A DNA stretch of 64,000 bases, from positions 310,001-374,000 of the forward strand of contig NBAY01000008.1 in assembly GCA_002794775.1 (NCBI GenBank), written 5' to 3'. The notes under the pieces are model-generated. The model was not told the DNA's origin. It did not search any database and was given only the letters and a program-made list of their open reading frames with translations. How positions within the stretch are numbered: the first letter of the stretch is position 1; each line of letters opens with the position of its first letter. Positions 1 through 11,800 of this stretch are shown here, piece by piece. The translations under genes and the position numbers were made by a program. The stretch is from Porodaedalea pini. Lineage: Eukaryota > Basidiomycota > Agaricomycetes > Hymenochaetales > Hymenochaetaceae.

Positions 1-398
1 CAGTACATATGTGCTTTATACAAATTTCCCCGTGACTTACGCGCTTGCTCACGTGTTGCCGACGCGGGTTGGACGCGTCAGACGTAGACGTGGCCTAGAG
101 TCCTTGATTCTATCATCTCTCTCATACGCACTGCATAACTTGATAAGGCTACTCGAGCCTTCGCTTTCCTATTTCTTCTCACTGCATTTTGCTGGTTTCA
201 TGAGACCGACAAGGGCTCTTGCCTTCAAAATTGTCAGTTCTTCTTACTATCTGATAGTCCACAAATCTCATTATAAGAACCGCAGAGGAGCCTATATGGG
301 CCTTATCTTGGAAGCAAACCGATACAACAGAAGATACAAGAGGTTCCGGCCAGTGAAAGGTTTGCTGACCTTGGCATAAAAAGAAAATAAGCTTATGC
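1..398. other. Upstream region of the first aldehyde dehydrogenase, no gene recognised
   Basis: No coding segment is recognisable. The dehydrogenase probably has a short first exon here or just outside the window: a CAG acceptor at 416-418 sits directly before the conserved ITVVNPANGEE segment, and family members usually carry about 25-30 residues before it. I could not identify that exon. Confidence 0.4.
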
Positions 399-2522
399 AT
401 GGTGTGCTTTCACGCCAGGATAACTGTCGTCAATCCCGCCAACGGGGAAGAGATCTGCTCGTAAGTACATAACATCTACAAATGCTTTTAAGCTGAATCA
501 TTATCTGGCGTGGCAAGTATCGTATCGTCCTCAAAAGAAGTTGTTGATTATGCGGTGCAGAACGCGCACGAGGCCTTCGTGTCGGGCGTCTGGTCTCGCA
601 CATCTGCGCATGCGCGTGCGCTTACTCTCTCCCGTCTCGCGCGCGCACTCGAGGCGCGCATGCCTGAGTTCGTATACCTCGAGTCGATACAAACTGGACG
701 TGCCATCCGAGAAATGAGTGCGCAAGTCGGCCGCCTCCCTGAATGGCTGTCAGTCCTCTATATATTACACTCGCTCTATTTGATGCTTGTTTAACTCTTT
801 AGTATTTCAACAGTGATTATTATGCTGCCTTGCTAAGAACGCGGTCGGATTTTGTAGCACCCACACAAGGAAAACTCTTAAACTATGTCACCCGCGTGCC
901 TTTGGGTGTCGTTGCACAAATTACTGTACCGTGATTTGCGGAATCTTTTTACACACACTTACTGATTTTCCATTCGCTTTCGATGACAGCCATTCAACCA
1001 TCCCCTTCTGATCGCCGTCAAAAAGATCGCACCTGCCCTTGCTGCAGGAAATAGCGTCATTGTTAAACCTTCGGAGGTGATTTCCATATGCTTGCTCGTA
1101 ATAAGAGAAGCTGATTCTTCGAGATGTAGTTGGCTCCTATATCTGTACTCGAGTTTGCTCAGTTGGCGAACGTAGTTGGACGTATGTTTAATGTCATAAT
1201 GCGTCACGGATTATCTCTCAAACATCTCTACAGTTCCTGACGGTATACTCACTGTTCTACCCGGTTACGGACGTACGACAGGAAAATATCTGTGCTCGAA
1301 CCCACTGATATCGAAAGTCGACATCACCGTAAGTCATTAATGCTATGATCAAGACCTTCCCGAAGCAATTTGGCCAGGCTGGAACCAAAGCAGGTCGGGA
1401 ACTTGGGAGTTTAGTCTCGTCAAATCTTGCATATTATACCGCAGAGCTTGGCGGAAAAGTATACTCTCTATCAGACTTCGTTATCCGTACCTAATTAGCT
1501 GACAAAGTCTTGCAGGCTCCAATTGTGATCTTTGACGATGCCGACCTCGAAATGGCCGTGAATGGGACAGCATTTGCTGCTTTCGTAGCTGCCGGGCAGA
1601 CCTGCGTCTCAGGCACACGCATAATTATACATGAAAATATATATGACAAGTTCATGTCGGCTTTCTTGGAGAAAACGGTATCTATTACTCGGAGAATAGG
1701 AGACCGTAAGCGCCTTTTCATCTAGGTCATTCGTAAAGAACATGATCGTGAGCTGTTCTTCCAGCGCTTAACCCGAAGTCGAGCATGGGAACGGTTATAT
1801 CGCCTCGGCATCTGCGAAAGATTCTCGATATGATCAAGCGCTCGTCGGGAACTGTCGTACTCGGTGGTGCACAGCTGCATGGTCTGTCTGCACTGGACAA
1901 CTACGATTTGTCGAAAGGCAGCTTCTTTGCGCCAACAATTGTTACCAACGTCGACACAGCAGACGAGCTCTGGCAGGAGGAAGTCTTCGGGCCTGTCGTC
2001 GTCGTCAAGAAGTTTTCGGTCTGCCTCTATATCATACTTGACCTATAAACGCTTACGGTCTTCCCCTTTCGTTACAGGCCGAAGAAGAGGGCGTCCAATT
2101 AGCCAACGATTGCAAATACGGACTTGGAGCAGGTATATGGACATCCGACTTGTCGCGAGCGCACCGAGTAGCGGAAGAAATCGAAGCGGGTCTCGTATGG
2201 GTCAACACACACCACCGAAATGACCCTAGCTCACCCTGGTTTGTCAAATTTTGAATCCATACGATGTTTTTCGGTGTAGTAATGCGACTTTGATTAAATA
2301 GGGGTGGCATGAAGCAGAGCGGCATGGGTAGAGAGAATGGACTTGAGGCTTATGAATCTTGTCAGTGATTTCATTTTGGCGCTCGTAATTTATATTGATG
2401 TTTCATTTTGTTCACAAGATTCTCAAAGCAAGTCGGTTATAATCAACATTGCCAGTACAGAGGAGTCAAGAAAGGCGGGAGACTGGTTCGCAGAAGAGGG
2501 AAGTGCTAAGCGATATGGTTGA
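399..2522 (+). CDS. NAD(P)-dependent aldehyde dehydrogenase (multi-exon)
   Basis: An aldehyde dehydrogenase oxidising an aldehyde to its acid with NAD(P), probably cytosolic. Exons spell the family in order: ITVVNPANGEE; an N-terminal helix block ending GRLPEWL; the cofactor-binding run VPLGVVAQIT, PFNHPLLIAVKKIAPALAAG and SVIVKPSE; the glutamate motif ELGGK before APIVIFDDADLE; the catalytic cysteine in AAGQTCVSG; then EEVFGPVV, GLVWVNTHH and GGMKQSGMGRENG. Short GT-AG introns separate these, for example 461-517 and one near 1182-1231. The last exon ends SAKRYG and a stop at 2520-2522. The closest recognisable group is the fungal salicylaldehyde/betaine-aldehyde-dehydrogenase-like class; the substrate cannot be read from sequence. 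The start at 399 is only the first ATG in frame; a CAG acceptor at 416-418 suggests the true first exon lies upstream. The FAD monooxygenase next door runs convergently. Confidence 0.85.
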
Positions 2523-2734
2523 GAATGTCAGGAGGAAACTCAAGGTTCTCATAACGATCACTGTAGCAATACCATTAGGCCTCCGGATGACCCGAGATAG
2601 TGACAAGAATCGCGTCAAATGTATGATTAGCATTCCCGCAGGTATACTAAATATATGTCACAGAAGTCTTACGATCTATCCCTTACGGACCGTAAAGAAT
2701 ACAAGTATAAACACGAAGTCCATCGGAGTCTAAC

Positions 2735-4536
2735 TCAAAGGCTTCTACAGCAGGCAAGGATCCGCTCCGAAGGTCGCTCGTATCCGTCATCCAATATATT
2801 CTTTGCGACTTCCTCGTACCCGTCTTTAGCGCTCTGTTCTGCATCGAAGTTGAGAAGCCATTCGGGGAAAGGTAGTGCGACTTCCTCATCCTCGGCTCGT
2901 GCGTCAGGGCTCTTGTGGAGATTGTTACGAGTCGATACGCCTTGTAGTTGAGCTCGACGGACACGATCGTATCTAGAAGAAGTTAATTGAGAAATTAGTC
3001 GATTGGGATTGGGAGCTGTGTCACCTGATGTGTTCAAAAACTTTCGCTGCCAGAGGGACACTCTTCTTGCCTGCACGCTCCAGAATGGTTGCAAGCGCCA
3101 CGCCGTCCTCCACTCCCTGAGACGCGCCCTGGATGCTAGTTCTGAACGTGACCTATTAGATGAATTTCTTCGCAGACAGAACTGCAGATCACAGACGGTA
3201 AGAAAGTATGCGCAGCATCGCCGATAACCACCGTTCTGCCTCCCGCACTGATCCATGTCGGGAGCGGCTCACGATAGACAAGTTTCCAATCCACACAGAA
3301 GGGCGCCTTCTCAATGAGGGCACGACAGCGCGGGTCCCAACCGTCAACGTAGGAAAGAACATCGGAAATCTTCCCCGGGAGCGACCAGGACTCATCAATA
3401 TCATTGTCGTCTCTACGAAAGGGATGGCGATTACAGGTGACACACATACACACGAGACTGTAATGTTATACTTACTTGTGTGTCAGCACCCAGCACATCT
3501 CTTCACCGTCTTTGAAAGACATGGCTAACATATGTACATCCTCGCCTTCATAGATATTTGATAGTGTTAATTCTAAATGCGCCGATATGATTTAATTGGT
3601 TGAAGCTCACCGATCCAACCGTGGAAGTCACCACCTTCCTTACAAAAGTAGTTTGTCAGAAGATCCGTGTCAAGCCCCTGTTCTTTCGCATTGAACCACG
3701 CTCTGTAAATTGCGTAGCCCGACGGTTTGACCTTGTCTTCGATACCCTGCTCGTTTATTTGTAAGTTCTAAGCATTTGGGGGAGGGAAGGGGAGGGGGGG
3801 AGCGAGTGGGAAAAAGGCTGACAAGGACGAGCTCTCGAGCGCGACTCCTCGCTCCATCTGCACCGACTACGATGTCCCCTTCTATTCTCTGGCCGTTTGC
3901 AACGACGCCGGCCTTGCCTCTTTCCACATCTTCCCAGTACTCAGTGACGTTCTGGCTGAACCGAACGTCAGCTCCAACTTTCCACGCGTACTTGAGAAGA
4001 ATCTCGTGAATCTCTCCTCGACGGCCGTTGTACGAGTTGGACCCATAGAGTCGCTGTGGAAGTGGCTGGACGTTGATCACTTTCCCAGAGAAGTCATGCA
4101 TGCACATATAGGGATGTTGCGTGCAGATATCCATCAGTCTATGGAAACATTGCCCTAAATGAGAAAGGAAATACTGCGAATGCGCATCCGAAGACATACT
4201 GTTCTCCGAGGCCCCATTTCTCGAACAGACGACCAGTGTTAGGGGCGAATGAGATGACCTGTTAAGATAGTCGATTGGTGGGTTATGTGACTCTTCACTG
4301 TGAAAGTTTTCACTAGCGTACATCGCCTCGATGAAAGAGTAAGTACTAGCAGACATTGATAAGCTATACTGGAACTCACCTAGACTCTCCAGAGACGCAC
4401 GCTTCTCAAACAGAACGACTTTGTGCCCCTTACGCCTAGACTCGATGGCACACGCGAGGCCCGCAAAGCCGCATCCAACAATGATAACCTCAATTGCCGA
4501 AGACTCAGAGTCAGAAGGATGAGATATTGAAGGCAT
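2735..4536 (-). CDS. FAD-dependent monooxygenase, salicylate hydroxylase type
   Basis: A group A flavoprotein monooxygenase that would hydroxylate an aromatic or similar small substrate using NAD(P)H and O2. The first exon opens with about 15 hydrophilic residues and then the Rossmann fingerprint EVIIVGCGFAGLACAIE (GxGxxG) followed by a VVLFEK strand. Further on are the second FAD motif DIVVGADGARSRARE and the third, RTVVIGDAAHTFLPS, followed by EDGVALATILERAGK. The polypeptide is split over about six exons; a clear intron lies near 2975-3025. The stop at 2735-2737 ends a tail of CCRSL. No secretion signal or membrane anchor is seen. It converges on the aldehyde dehydrogenase to its left, and such pairs can act in aromatic catabolism, but that link is inference. 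Confidence 0.82.
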
Positions 4537-5812
4537 GTCCTAGAATGATGGTCGATAGAGCAACTGGGATAGGGACGAGTTACTAGCAAAGGCAATTAAG
4601 ATAGGTGGTCACAAAAGGTTGGTGGAGTAGACTTCAGACTGGTGCGTTGAGTCGACAGCGCGCCCACATCACGACCTAGGACATGTAGACATTTATAACG
4701 AGTCCATAGCGCACTATGGAGCGATGGAAAACATGGAAGCATCGCTATGTGCACCGATACGTGCGTCGCCACGCGTCACTGAGAGCGATGCGGCGGACTC
4801 GGGGGGAGAAGCTAAATGTGCAAAATAGCCGGCGGGAAGATCCTGTTCAGAACGTTGCGACAGATCGGAGACTCTGATTCTCAATTCACCTGAACTTGAA
4901 CCTTACGCTTGATTAAGGCAGAAGACGTGTGTTGACGGCACCGATGAACTCAGGTCGGTACAGTGGTCCCGTAGCCGAAAGCGATCAGCCGGGCACGCCA
5001 TGTGTCCCGGGAGAATCGTGCACGGCGCCACGTTCGACTTTCTTTCTTCGGAGAATATCTGACAGCATAATCCTTGTGAACAGTACATAAACTGAAGATC
5101 GACGTCACCTCATTGGCTCGTGATCGAACTCTTGAGCCTGAAAGCTCTTGTGCTATCAGCGGATTGACTAAAATAAACGGAGAAGTTAAGTTATAGCGCA
5201 CCAGCCGAGATAACGAGGGTGAACGCGTTGGACGTGTACAGAGCTGCGATGGTCGCGCGAAGGGATAGCGCCTGCCTGCCAGCCAAATTCTAGGATCAAA
5301 CAACCCTAATCCACTCGGAGTACAAAGGACACGCTGTCAATAGGAAGCCGACACACGGCCTGCCTGATATACCAATGGATTGCCCTAACTCGCCAAAATA
5401 AACAGGCTCACGAGATATTCCAGATTTTACTCCAGGTACCGCCTTTGGCCGAGACGTGACCTACAAGTTCCTGCGGAGCAAAGGCTGTCTTCCATTTCAA
5501 ATATGCGAGGACTTGAACGCGTAGCTGAGATACAGAGAAATGGCGCGAGAACACACTGATCTGTATTGAACATTTTCAATGCGAGATTTCTTGAATTTAT
5601 CCGGTATACCCGGAATAACACGCTCCCGGTCGTTGGTCGGGTACGTGTTCAAGCGCAGAGGAGATGTGTATAGAGATGCTAGAACTATAGGTGTATAATT
5701 TTCCCAAGTAAATGTACAGTGACTGGCAAGGAAGTTATTAGTTTGGTGCATGAGATAACGATGAAGACTTACAATGTAAGTTCGTGAATCAGAGATGGCA
5801 AACACCAATGTT
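4537..5812. other. Intergenic region between the monooxygenase and Nudix genes
   Basis: About 1.3 kb between the monooxygenase start codon and the Nudix stop codon. The open frames here are short, lack family motifs and have no convincing exon structure. It should hold the monooxygenase promoter (its start is at 4536) and the Nudix 3' end. I see no RNA gene or repeat. Confidence 0.5.
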
Positions 5813-6421
5813 TTATCCGCATTTCTTCTTAGAGAACCACTCCGGATAAGTCTTGTACACCAGCTTGATTGCCATCTTTACGATGTCTCTATCGTTAGCG
5901 AACGACAATTTTCCCACCACATCGTCTAACACCGTTTCGTCACCCACATCCACGTCCACTGTCCAGAACATCGATTCAAAGTTCTCGCTGAGCATTTGAG
6001 TGCCGCTGCGGTTCTCCTTGCCGTTCTTGGCGGTGCGCGATATAAACCACCAAATGAACTTCAGGTCGCGCTCAGCAACATGACGGATGGACACCGTAAA
6101 TGGTTCGGTGCAAGAGCGAACAAAATGCGGATGGTCCTTCATGTCGGAGCCGGACGCAGGCGAGCGTGTAATCATGTCCACGGGAAGTTGCTCGCATGCG
6201 TAGCTCGTTTCCTCGTATGTCTCACGAAGCGCTGCCTGTGCGAGGGACTCGCCCTGGTCCTGTCGGCCCTTTGGAAGCAACCACTCATCCTTTGTAAGAT
6301 GGTGCAAAAGGCAGACCTGCAGTGGATTGCTGTCGGTTGGCGGACGAAACAAGATCGAGCCGGCGCAATTCACGAATTCATGCGCAGCGAGCTGCGTTAC
6401 GGGCCATTTCCCCTCTGCCAT
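5813..6421 (-). CDS. Nudix hydrolase
   Basis: A single-exon protein of 202 residues. The Nudix box lies near residues 50-75: GRQDQGE, seven residues, then RETYEETSY. This fits Gx5Ex7REUxEExGU except that serine replaces the late glycine; the catalytic RE and EE pairs are intact. Nudix enzymes cleave nucleoside diphosphates linked to another group, such as diphosphoinositol polyphosphates, ADP-sugars or oxidised nucleotides. The upstream strand order (VNCAGSILFRP, VCLLHH, EWLLPKGR) and the insertion between box and C-terminus are usual in fungal members. The C-terminus is basic (SKKKCG). The ATG at 6419-6421 starts just upstream of the fold. Substrate unknown. Confidence 0.85.
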   Translation of the reverse strand: MAEGKWPVTQLAAHEFVNCAGSILFRPPTDSNPLQVCLLHHLTKDEWLLPKGRQDQGESLAQAALRETYEETSYACEQLPVDMITRSPASGSDMKDHPHFVRSCTEPFTVSIRHVAERDLKFIWWFISRTAKNGKENRSGTQMLSENFESMFWTVDVDVGDETVLDDVVGKLSFANDRDIVKMAIKLVYKTYPEWFSKKKCG

Positions 6422-6677
6422 CGATTGATGACGGAAGACGTCTGAGTCGCCTCTACGATGATGGCGTACAAGATCAAGTTGCTGGGCGCAGCATGTTTAG
6501 TCAAGGTGCTTTTGAGGCCTCCTTAATGTCAGTTGTATTTCAGACACGCGTCAGGCAGCATCCACATGTGGCAACAAAGTTTATCTGACTAAGTCGGTTG
6601 TGCATCTCGTAGACTATTCTCAACCAGGGCTCGAACTTGAACTGTTGCCCCTTCTATTCATCTTCCAACTCAACATG

Positions 6678-7877
6678 TTAAAATGCCGATGCCGTCCATC
6701 CTCCATCTGCCACAATTATCTATAAATTTCTGATCAAGTTCTGAACCATGGCTGAGAGCAAATAAATCCACAAGCCTTGTTCGTGAGGTAACTGTTCGTA
6801 ACAAGAAGCTCCACTACCGATGCAATTTCGTCTGGCGCTCCAAACCGTCCCACCGGAATGCGAGCCTGGATGGGCCAATTTTGAGGGGAACGATCAGACA
6901 TATATGAACATTGGATACACGGCTCACCTTGAGTTCTTCGTTAGGATTAGCAAACATCGCAGTCTCTAGGAGCATAGAATATGCATATCAGTGAATTATT
7001 TAGATTTGAAACATGGGCTTCTTGCCAGTAATGAGAGCGGGTGCTACCGCATTGCAAGTCTATAAGGCCCAGCCTCAGATCAGCATTCATTAAATCACAT
7101 TTAATGGCTCACCAGCCCTTCCTTTGCATAGCGCGAGGCAATCCAGTGTACAAGGCCATGCATTGCAGACTTTGACGAGGCATAGTGCGAGCCCACGACG
7201 CCACCAGTTCCTGCAGCAACGCTTTCGAAGATGTTATAGTGAATAAGAACGCTTCAGTGCAGTCGGACACTGCTTGCCTGGAGCAAAACACGACGCGTCC
7301 GAACTTCTGTGAGACCATATACGGAATGCATAGTTGCGTGAGCTACGAAAGAGTTTCAGCTTCCACATCACTAAAGAATCGAAGACGGGAAGGACAGACC
7401 AGATAGTGCGTGCCGGTGTTCGTCCGCCAGGTCGCCTCGAACGCTTCTGGGGAGACATCTTCGATATCCCCGTCTGCGCCGATTACTTTGGTAGTCACCC
7501 CTGCATTGTTAAACAGAATATCTGGATGTCCAAAAGAAGCGACGACTGCAGCGTACAGTCCCCGCACGCCATCATATGACGAAAGGTCTGCTTGAAATGG
7601 TTCCGCACGAACTCCAAGCGTTTTGAGCCCATCCACCAGCTCGGTGGCAGCTCTCTCGGCGGAGTTATAGTGTACGGCAATGTGGCATCCCAAGCGAGCG
7701 AGTCGGAGGGCCGTAGCACGCCCAATGCCGCCACTTTGGAACCGACGATCGTTAGCATCGGTAATATTTCTACATTTGTCGACTATATATGTCCTGAACT
7801 CACGTGCAACCAGTGACAAGAGCAACTTTCCCTCTGAGCGTCTCTGCGCTAGCTGTATCAGACGTGGAGGAAGACAT
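6678..7877 (-). CDS. Short-chain dehydrogenase/reductase (SDR)
   Basis: A classical SDR using NAD(P)(H). The start at 7875-7877 gives a short Ser/Thr-rich leader, then GKVALVTG, an intron, and GIGRATALRLARLG, completing the TGxxxGIG nucleotide-binding motif. The NNAG motif follows in ILFNNAGVTT. The catalytic tyrosine and lysine are in HYASSKSAMHGLVHW, preceded by the serine-bearing strand ending AGTGGVVGS. The C-terminal part reads ARIPVGRFGAPDEIAS and SYLTNKA. Read straight on, the frame stops at 6734-6736. A GT-AG intron just before leads instead to GGWTASAF and a TAA at 6678-6680, which better matches the usual end of the family, so I use that end. Several short introns. Substrate unknown. 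Confidence 0.8.
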
Positions 7878-8874
7878 CGCACAACGCAAGGATCCTGAGA
7901 AAAGAAAGTTTGGAAGTATAATCTGAGAATATTAATCAGGATTCAAGAGTCCTCGCACGTGATGGAAGCGCGTCGCGCCGATGTTCTGAGCTTCAAATGA
8001 ACTTCAATCACCCTTCGGCAGATTAATATTGATGTCGGCGTAAAGACGGTAAATGCAGAGGATAAATTTGCCTTCCAAGACTGAAATAGCCCGCGCAAGT
8101 CCAGTGAGATGACCTGCCACCTGTAACGCCGAAACGAGCCCCGAGAGGTTCTTGGATTAAGTGGAGCAGGGCTGGTACGTCTAGCGTCCCTTGTTTGAGA
8201 GCGGCAGGCAAAGACTCGGGTTCTTTCTGGGTGCTATCCGGATTTTGAGCCGCTAAATATGCATCATGGGAAGTGCATTCATTCAGAGCATTCATTGCAG
8301 TGTTGTCGACGGGAAACAAAAATACATATTTTTGGTATAGGTAGAACAAGCATCCATTACTTATGCAGATCCTGACTAAAACCCTGGGTTCATTCCCATC
8401 AATCCCGGCGGGAACGGAACCGTCAATTCGCGCCGGACGACAACACTGATTCGTTGCTCATCGAGAGCTATATGAGTTTTTGAGGATCCCCCGTTTTTGT
8501 AATCATATTTCGGCGGCCACCTAGCAACTACCACCGTACCAGTGGCAGTAGCTCGGAATCCTCGGATGATGTCGTGGTACCGGTGGGAAAACAACGAAGT
8601 TTTCCTAAGGGACGTGAGTCTGCCAGAACGCCGACCGTTAATAAAGTGACAGCGAGCGCGTGATGTCGGCGAATCCGGACTGCAACGTCACAGGATGACT
8701 AAATTTAGGCTCGCACATTTGCCTCTTCGATGACTAATACTTGTATCACTGAGGCATTTCTTGTACAGTGCACAGCCACTGCGGTTGTCTTGTCATGTAC
8801 TGGCATCACTTATAAAGCTCCGTCGTCCTCTGCTTACCCTCCTCAACAACTCCCACTAACCCCCGTCGCTCAGA
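7878..8874. other. Divergent intergenic region before the copper ATPase
   Basis: About 1 kb separating the divergently transcribed SDR and copper-ATPase genes, so it should contain both promoters. Two short open frames on the minus strand (8023-8349 and 8376-8594) show no known motif and begin at non-ATG codons; I do not call them. A pyrimidine-rich run lies just before the ATPase start at 8875. Confidence 0.5.
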
Positions 8875-11800
8875 ATGCCTGCCGTCAGCACGACAGTTCT
8901 GATATCCAATTTGCATTGCAGCAGGTGAGCTCAGAGTCATCGCAAATCTTGTGGCACATCTAATTCATTGTCTCTCGCTCTGCAGCTGCGTCAACACCAT
9001 TCGTGACACATTGCTTTCGCTTTCGCCTCCCCCTATCTCTCTCAACACCTCCATTGTCTCGCAGTCCGTCTCAATAGAGCATGACCCAGAACTCACCGCC
9101 GACACCATCAAGCTCGCACTCGACGAAGCTGGCTTCGACCTCGTCTCTACGCCACAGCTCGAGAGCTACCGCATTCGTCGCTCACCTTCCTACTTCGCTG
9201 AATGGCTCCCAAAGAAACACCAGAAACATGCGGAACAGTGTCTCCTTTGCCAACAAGATGCAGAGGCTCAGGCTTTGCACAGCGAGCAGGATCATACAGA
9301 CACGCTCGTCAAAGAAGTTTCGGATGTTCCCTCCAGCGTTGCTTCTCTCGATCTCGATCGCTCGGTGCAGGACATAAGAAAGCTACGAAAGACTGACAAG
9401 GAGGAAAGTGGCGGGACGGGGCCCTTTAAGGTAACATTTTCTGTCGGAGGCATGACATGCGCGTCTTGTGTCGGGAACGTCACTCGAGCCGCGTCAGATA
9501 TCCCAGGAGTCTCTAATGTTGCAGTCAATCTCATTGGAAAATCGGCGTCTGTAACAGTCGAGCGCAAGGTCCTAGTTGAAGCTATAGTTGAAGCAGTCGA
9601 GAACAGCGGATACGAATGCGAGCTCATCAGCGTTGAGCCTGTTCAGGCAATGAAGGCCGGGCGACGTAAGCTCGAGCCCTCCCAGGAGCAAGGCCCATAT
9701 CGCGCTACATTCTCTGTAGGAGGAATGACGTGTGCATCTTGCTTTGTGAATGTGACAAATGCCACATCCGAGTTGCAAGGGGTATCAGACGCCGCTGTCA
9801 ATCTGGTGGGCAAATCCGCCACGGCTATTTTACAGAGCAAGGACCTCATCAAAGGGGTTGTCCACGCGATAGAAGACGGTGGCTACGAAGCGGAACTAAT
9901 ATCTATTGAACCCCTTTTAAAAGAATCGGATATAGAAAGAGGAGGTCCGAGGACTATTTCTTTGAAGGTAGAAGGCATGTTCTGCCAGTACGTACACCTT
10001 ACTCATCTCGAGTTCAGATGTGCTGACTTTTTCATAGCCATTGCCCTGAGAAAATAATGGATGCACTTGAAACATTTGGTGATAAGGTTACCGTCAACGA
10101 ACCTCTTAGATCGTATAATGACCCCAAGCCAGTAATGCGACTTACTTATACTCCTTCTCCACCCGACTTTACCATTCGGCATATCATTTCTGCAATCGCC
10201 GAAGTCAAGTCACCACCGTTCAATGTTACCATCGCAAAGCCGCCATCTCTCGAGGAACGCACACGTTTACTGCACGCGCATGAACAACACCACTTACTTA
10301 TCCGGCTTGTCTCCGCCGTTATCCTTGCCATCCCAACCTTCATCATCGGCATTGTGTATATGACACTCGTTCCCGCATCGAATCATACCCGGATGTGGTT
10401 TATGCATCCGTTGTGGACTGGTAACACGAGCCGTGCTGAATGGGCGCTCTTCTTCCTCGCGACGCCTGCGATGTTCTTCAGCGCGGGCCAGTTTCATCGG
10501 CGTAGTATCAAGGAGATTTACAGTCTTTGGCGACGCGGCAGCAAGACGCCCGTGTGGCGGCGTTTCGTGCGCTTCGGGAGCATGAACCTGCTCGTTTCTA
10601 TGGGCGTGTCCATCGCATACTTTGCGTCCATCGCACTTCTCGCGCTCGCCGCAGCTCAAAGTCCGGATGTAAACGGAGAGGGAAATAACACAACGTACTT
10701 CGACTCTGTCGTACTCCTCGCCATGTTTCTCCTCGCAGGCAGATATCTCGAGGCGTACAGCAAGGGCCGCACGGCAGATGCAGTCAGTGCCCTTGGCGAA
10801 CTGCGACCTACGGAAGCCTTACTGCTTGTGCCAGAACATTCTGTCTCCCCTCTATTAACCTACTCTGATAGCTCAGACCTCGAAAAAGGTGCAGACGAGG
10901 ATTTGCGGAGCGAGAAGGTCGGGACGCGAGTGCAGAAAGTAAACGTTGACCTCCTGGAAGTCGGTGATATAGTCCGTATACCCCATGGAGCCACTCCACC
11001 CGCCGATGGCATGGTAATCTCAAGGGAGGGCAGCCAATTCGACGAGAGCTCCTTGACCGGAGAGAGTAGGCCGATCAAGAAGGATAGTGGTGATCAGGTC
11101 TTTGTGGGCACAATTAATAGAAGTAGAATCGTTGACATGGAGGTGACAACACTTGGAGGCGAGACAATGTGCGTGGTCAATTAACTCGCCATTATACGAA
11201 AAAGTTGACATGATACGAGTTTAGGCTTGATCAAATTGTCAAGGTCGTCCGTGAGGGACAGACGAAGCGTGCACCAATCGAAAAATTGGCGGACGTCATA
11301 ACCGGCTTTTTCGTTCCAACTATCACTTTGCTAGCCATTCTCACCTTTATAATATGGCTCGCCCTCGGCCTTAGCGGAGCGCTTCCGCAGTCGTATCTCG
11401 ATATTCCAGTTGGTGGTTGGCGTAAGTTGTCTCCTTTAATTTTAATTCTTTTACTGAATCAGAGTGTCTCCAGCTGTTTGGGCGCTTGAGTTTGCAATCG
11501 CGGTGTTTGTCGTCGCATGTCCCTGCGGTGTTGGTCTCGCTGCACCAACCGCACTACTCGTTGGTTCAGGTCTCGCAGCAAAATTCGGCATTCTCGTGCG
11601 AGGTGGTGGCGAAGCATTTCAAGAAGCAGCTCAGCTTGATATCGTCGTATTTGACAAGACTGGAACTCTGACGGAGGGTGGCGAGCCGCGCGTTACAGAC
11701 GCGGACTTGGTCACCGATGCCTCGACGTGGAGCCGCGACGCGATCCTGAGCATCGCCATGCTCTTGAATCAGTGAGCTCTCATCCCCTTGCCATAGCGGT

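Noticed and set aside
11..379. Open frame of 122 codons at the left edge
   Set aside because: It begins at GTG, is rich in Arg/Leu/Tyr without any motif, and overlaps the expected upstream region of the aldehyde dehydrogenase.
8023..8594. Two short minus-strand frames before the copper ATPase
   Set aside because: They start at non-ATG codons, have no family match that I recognise and do not join through a plausible intron.
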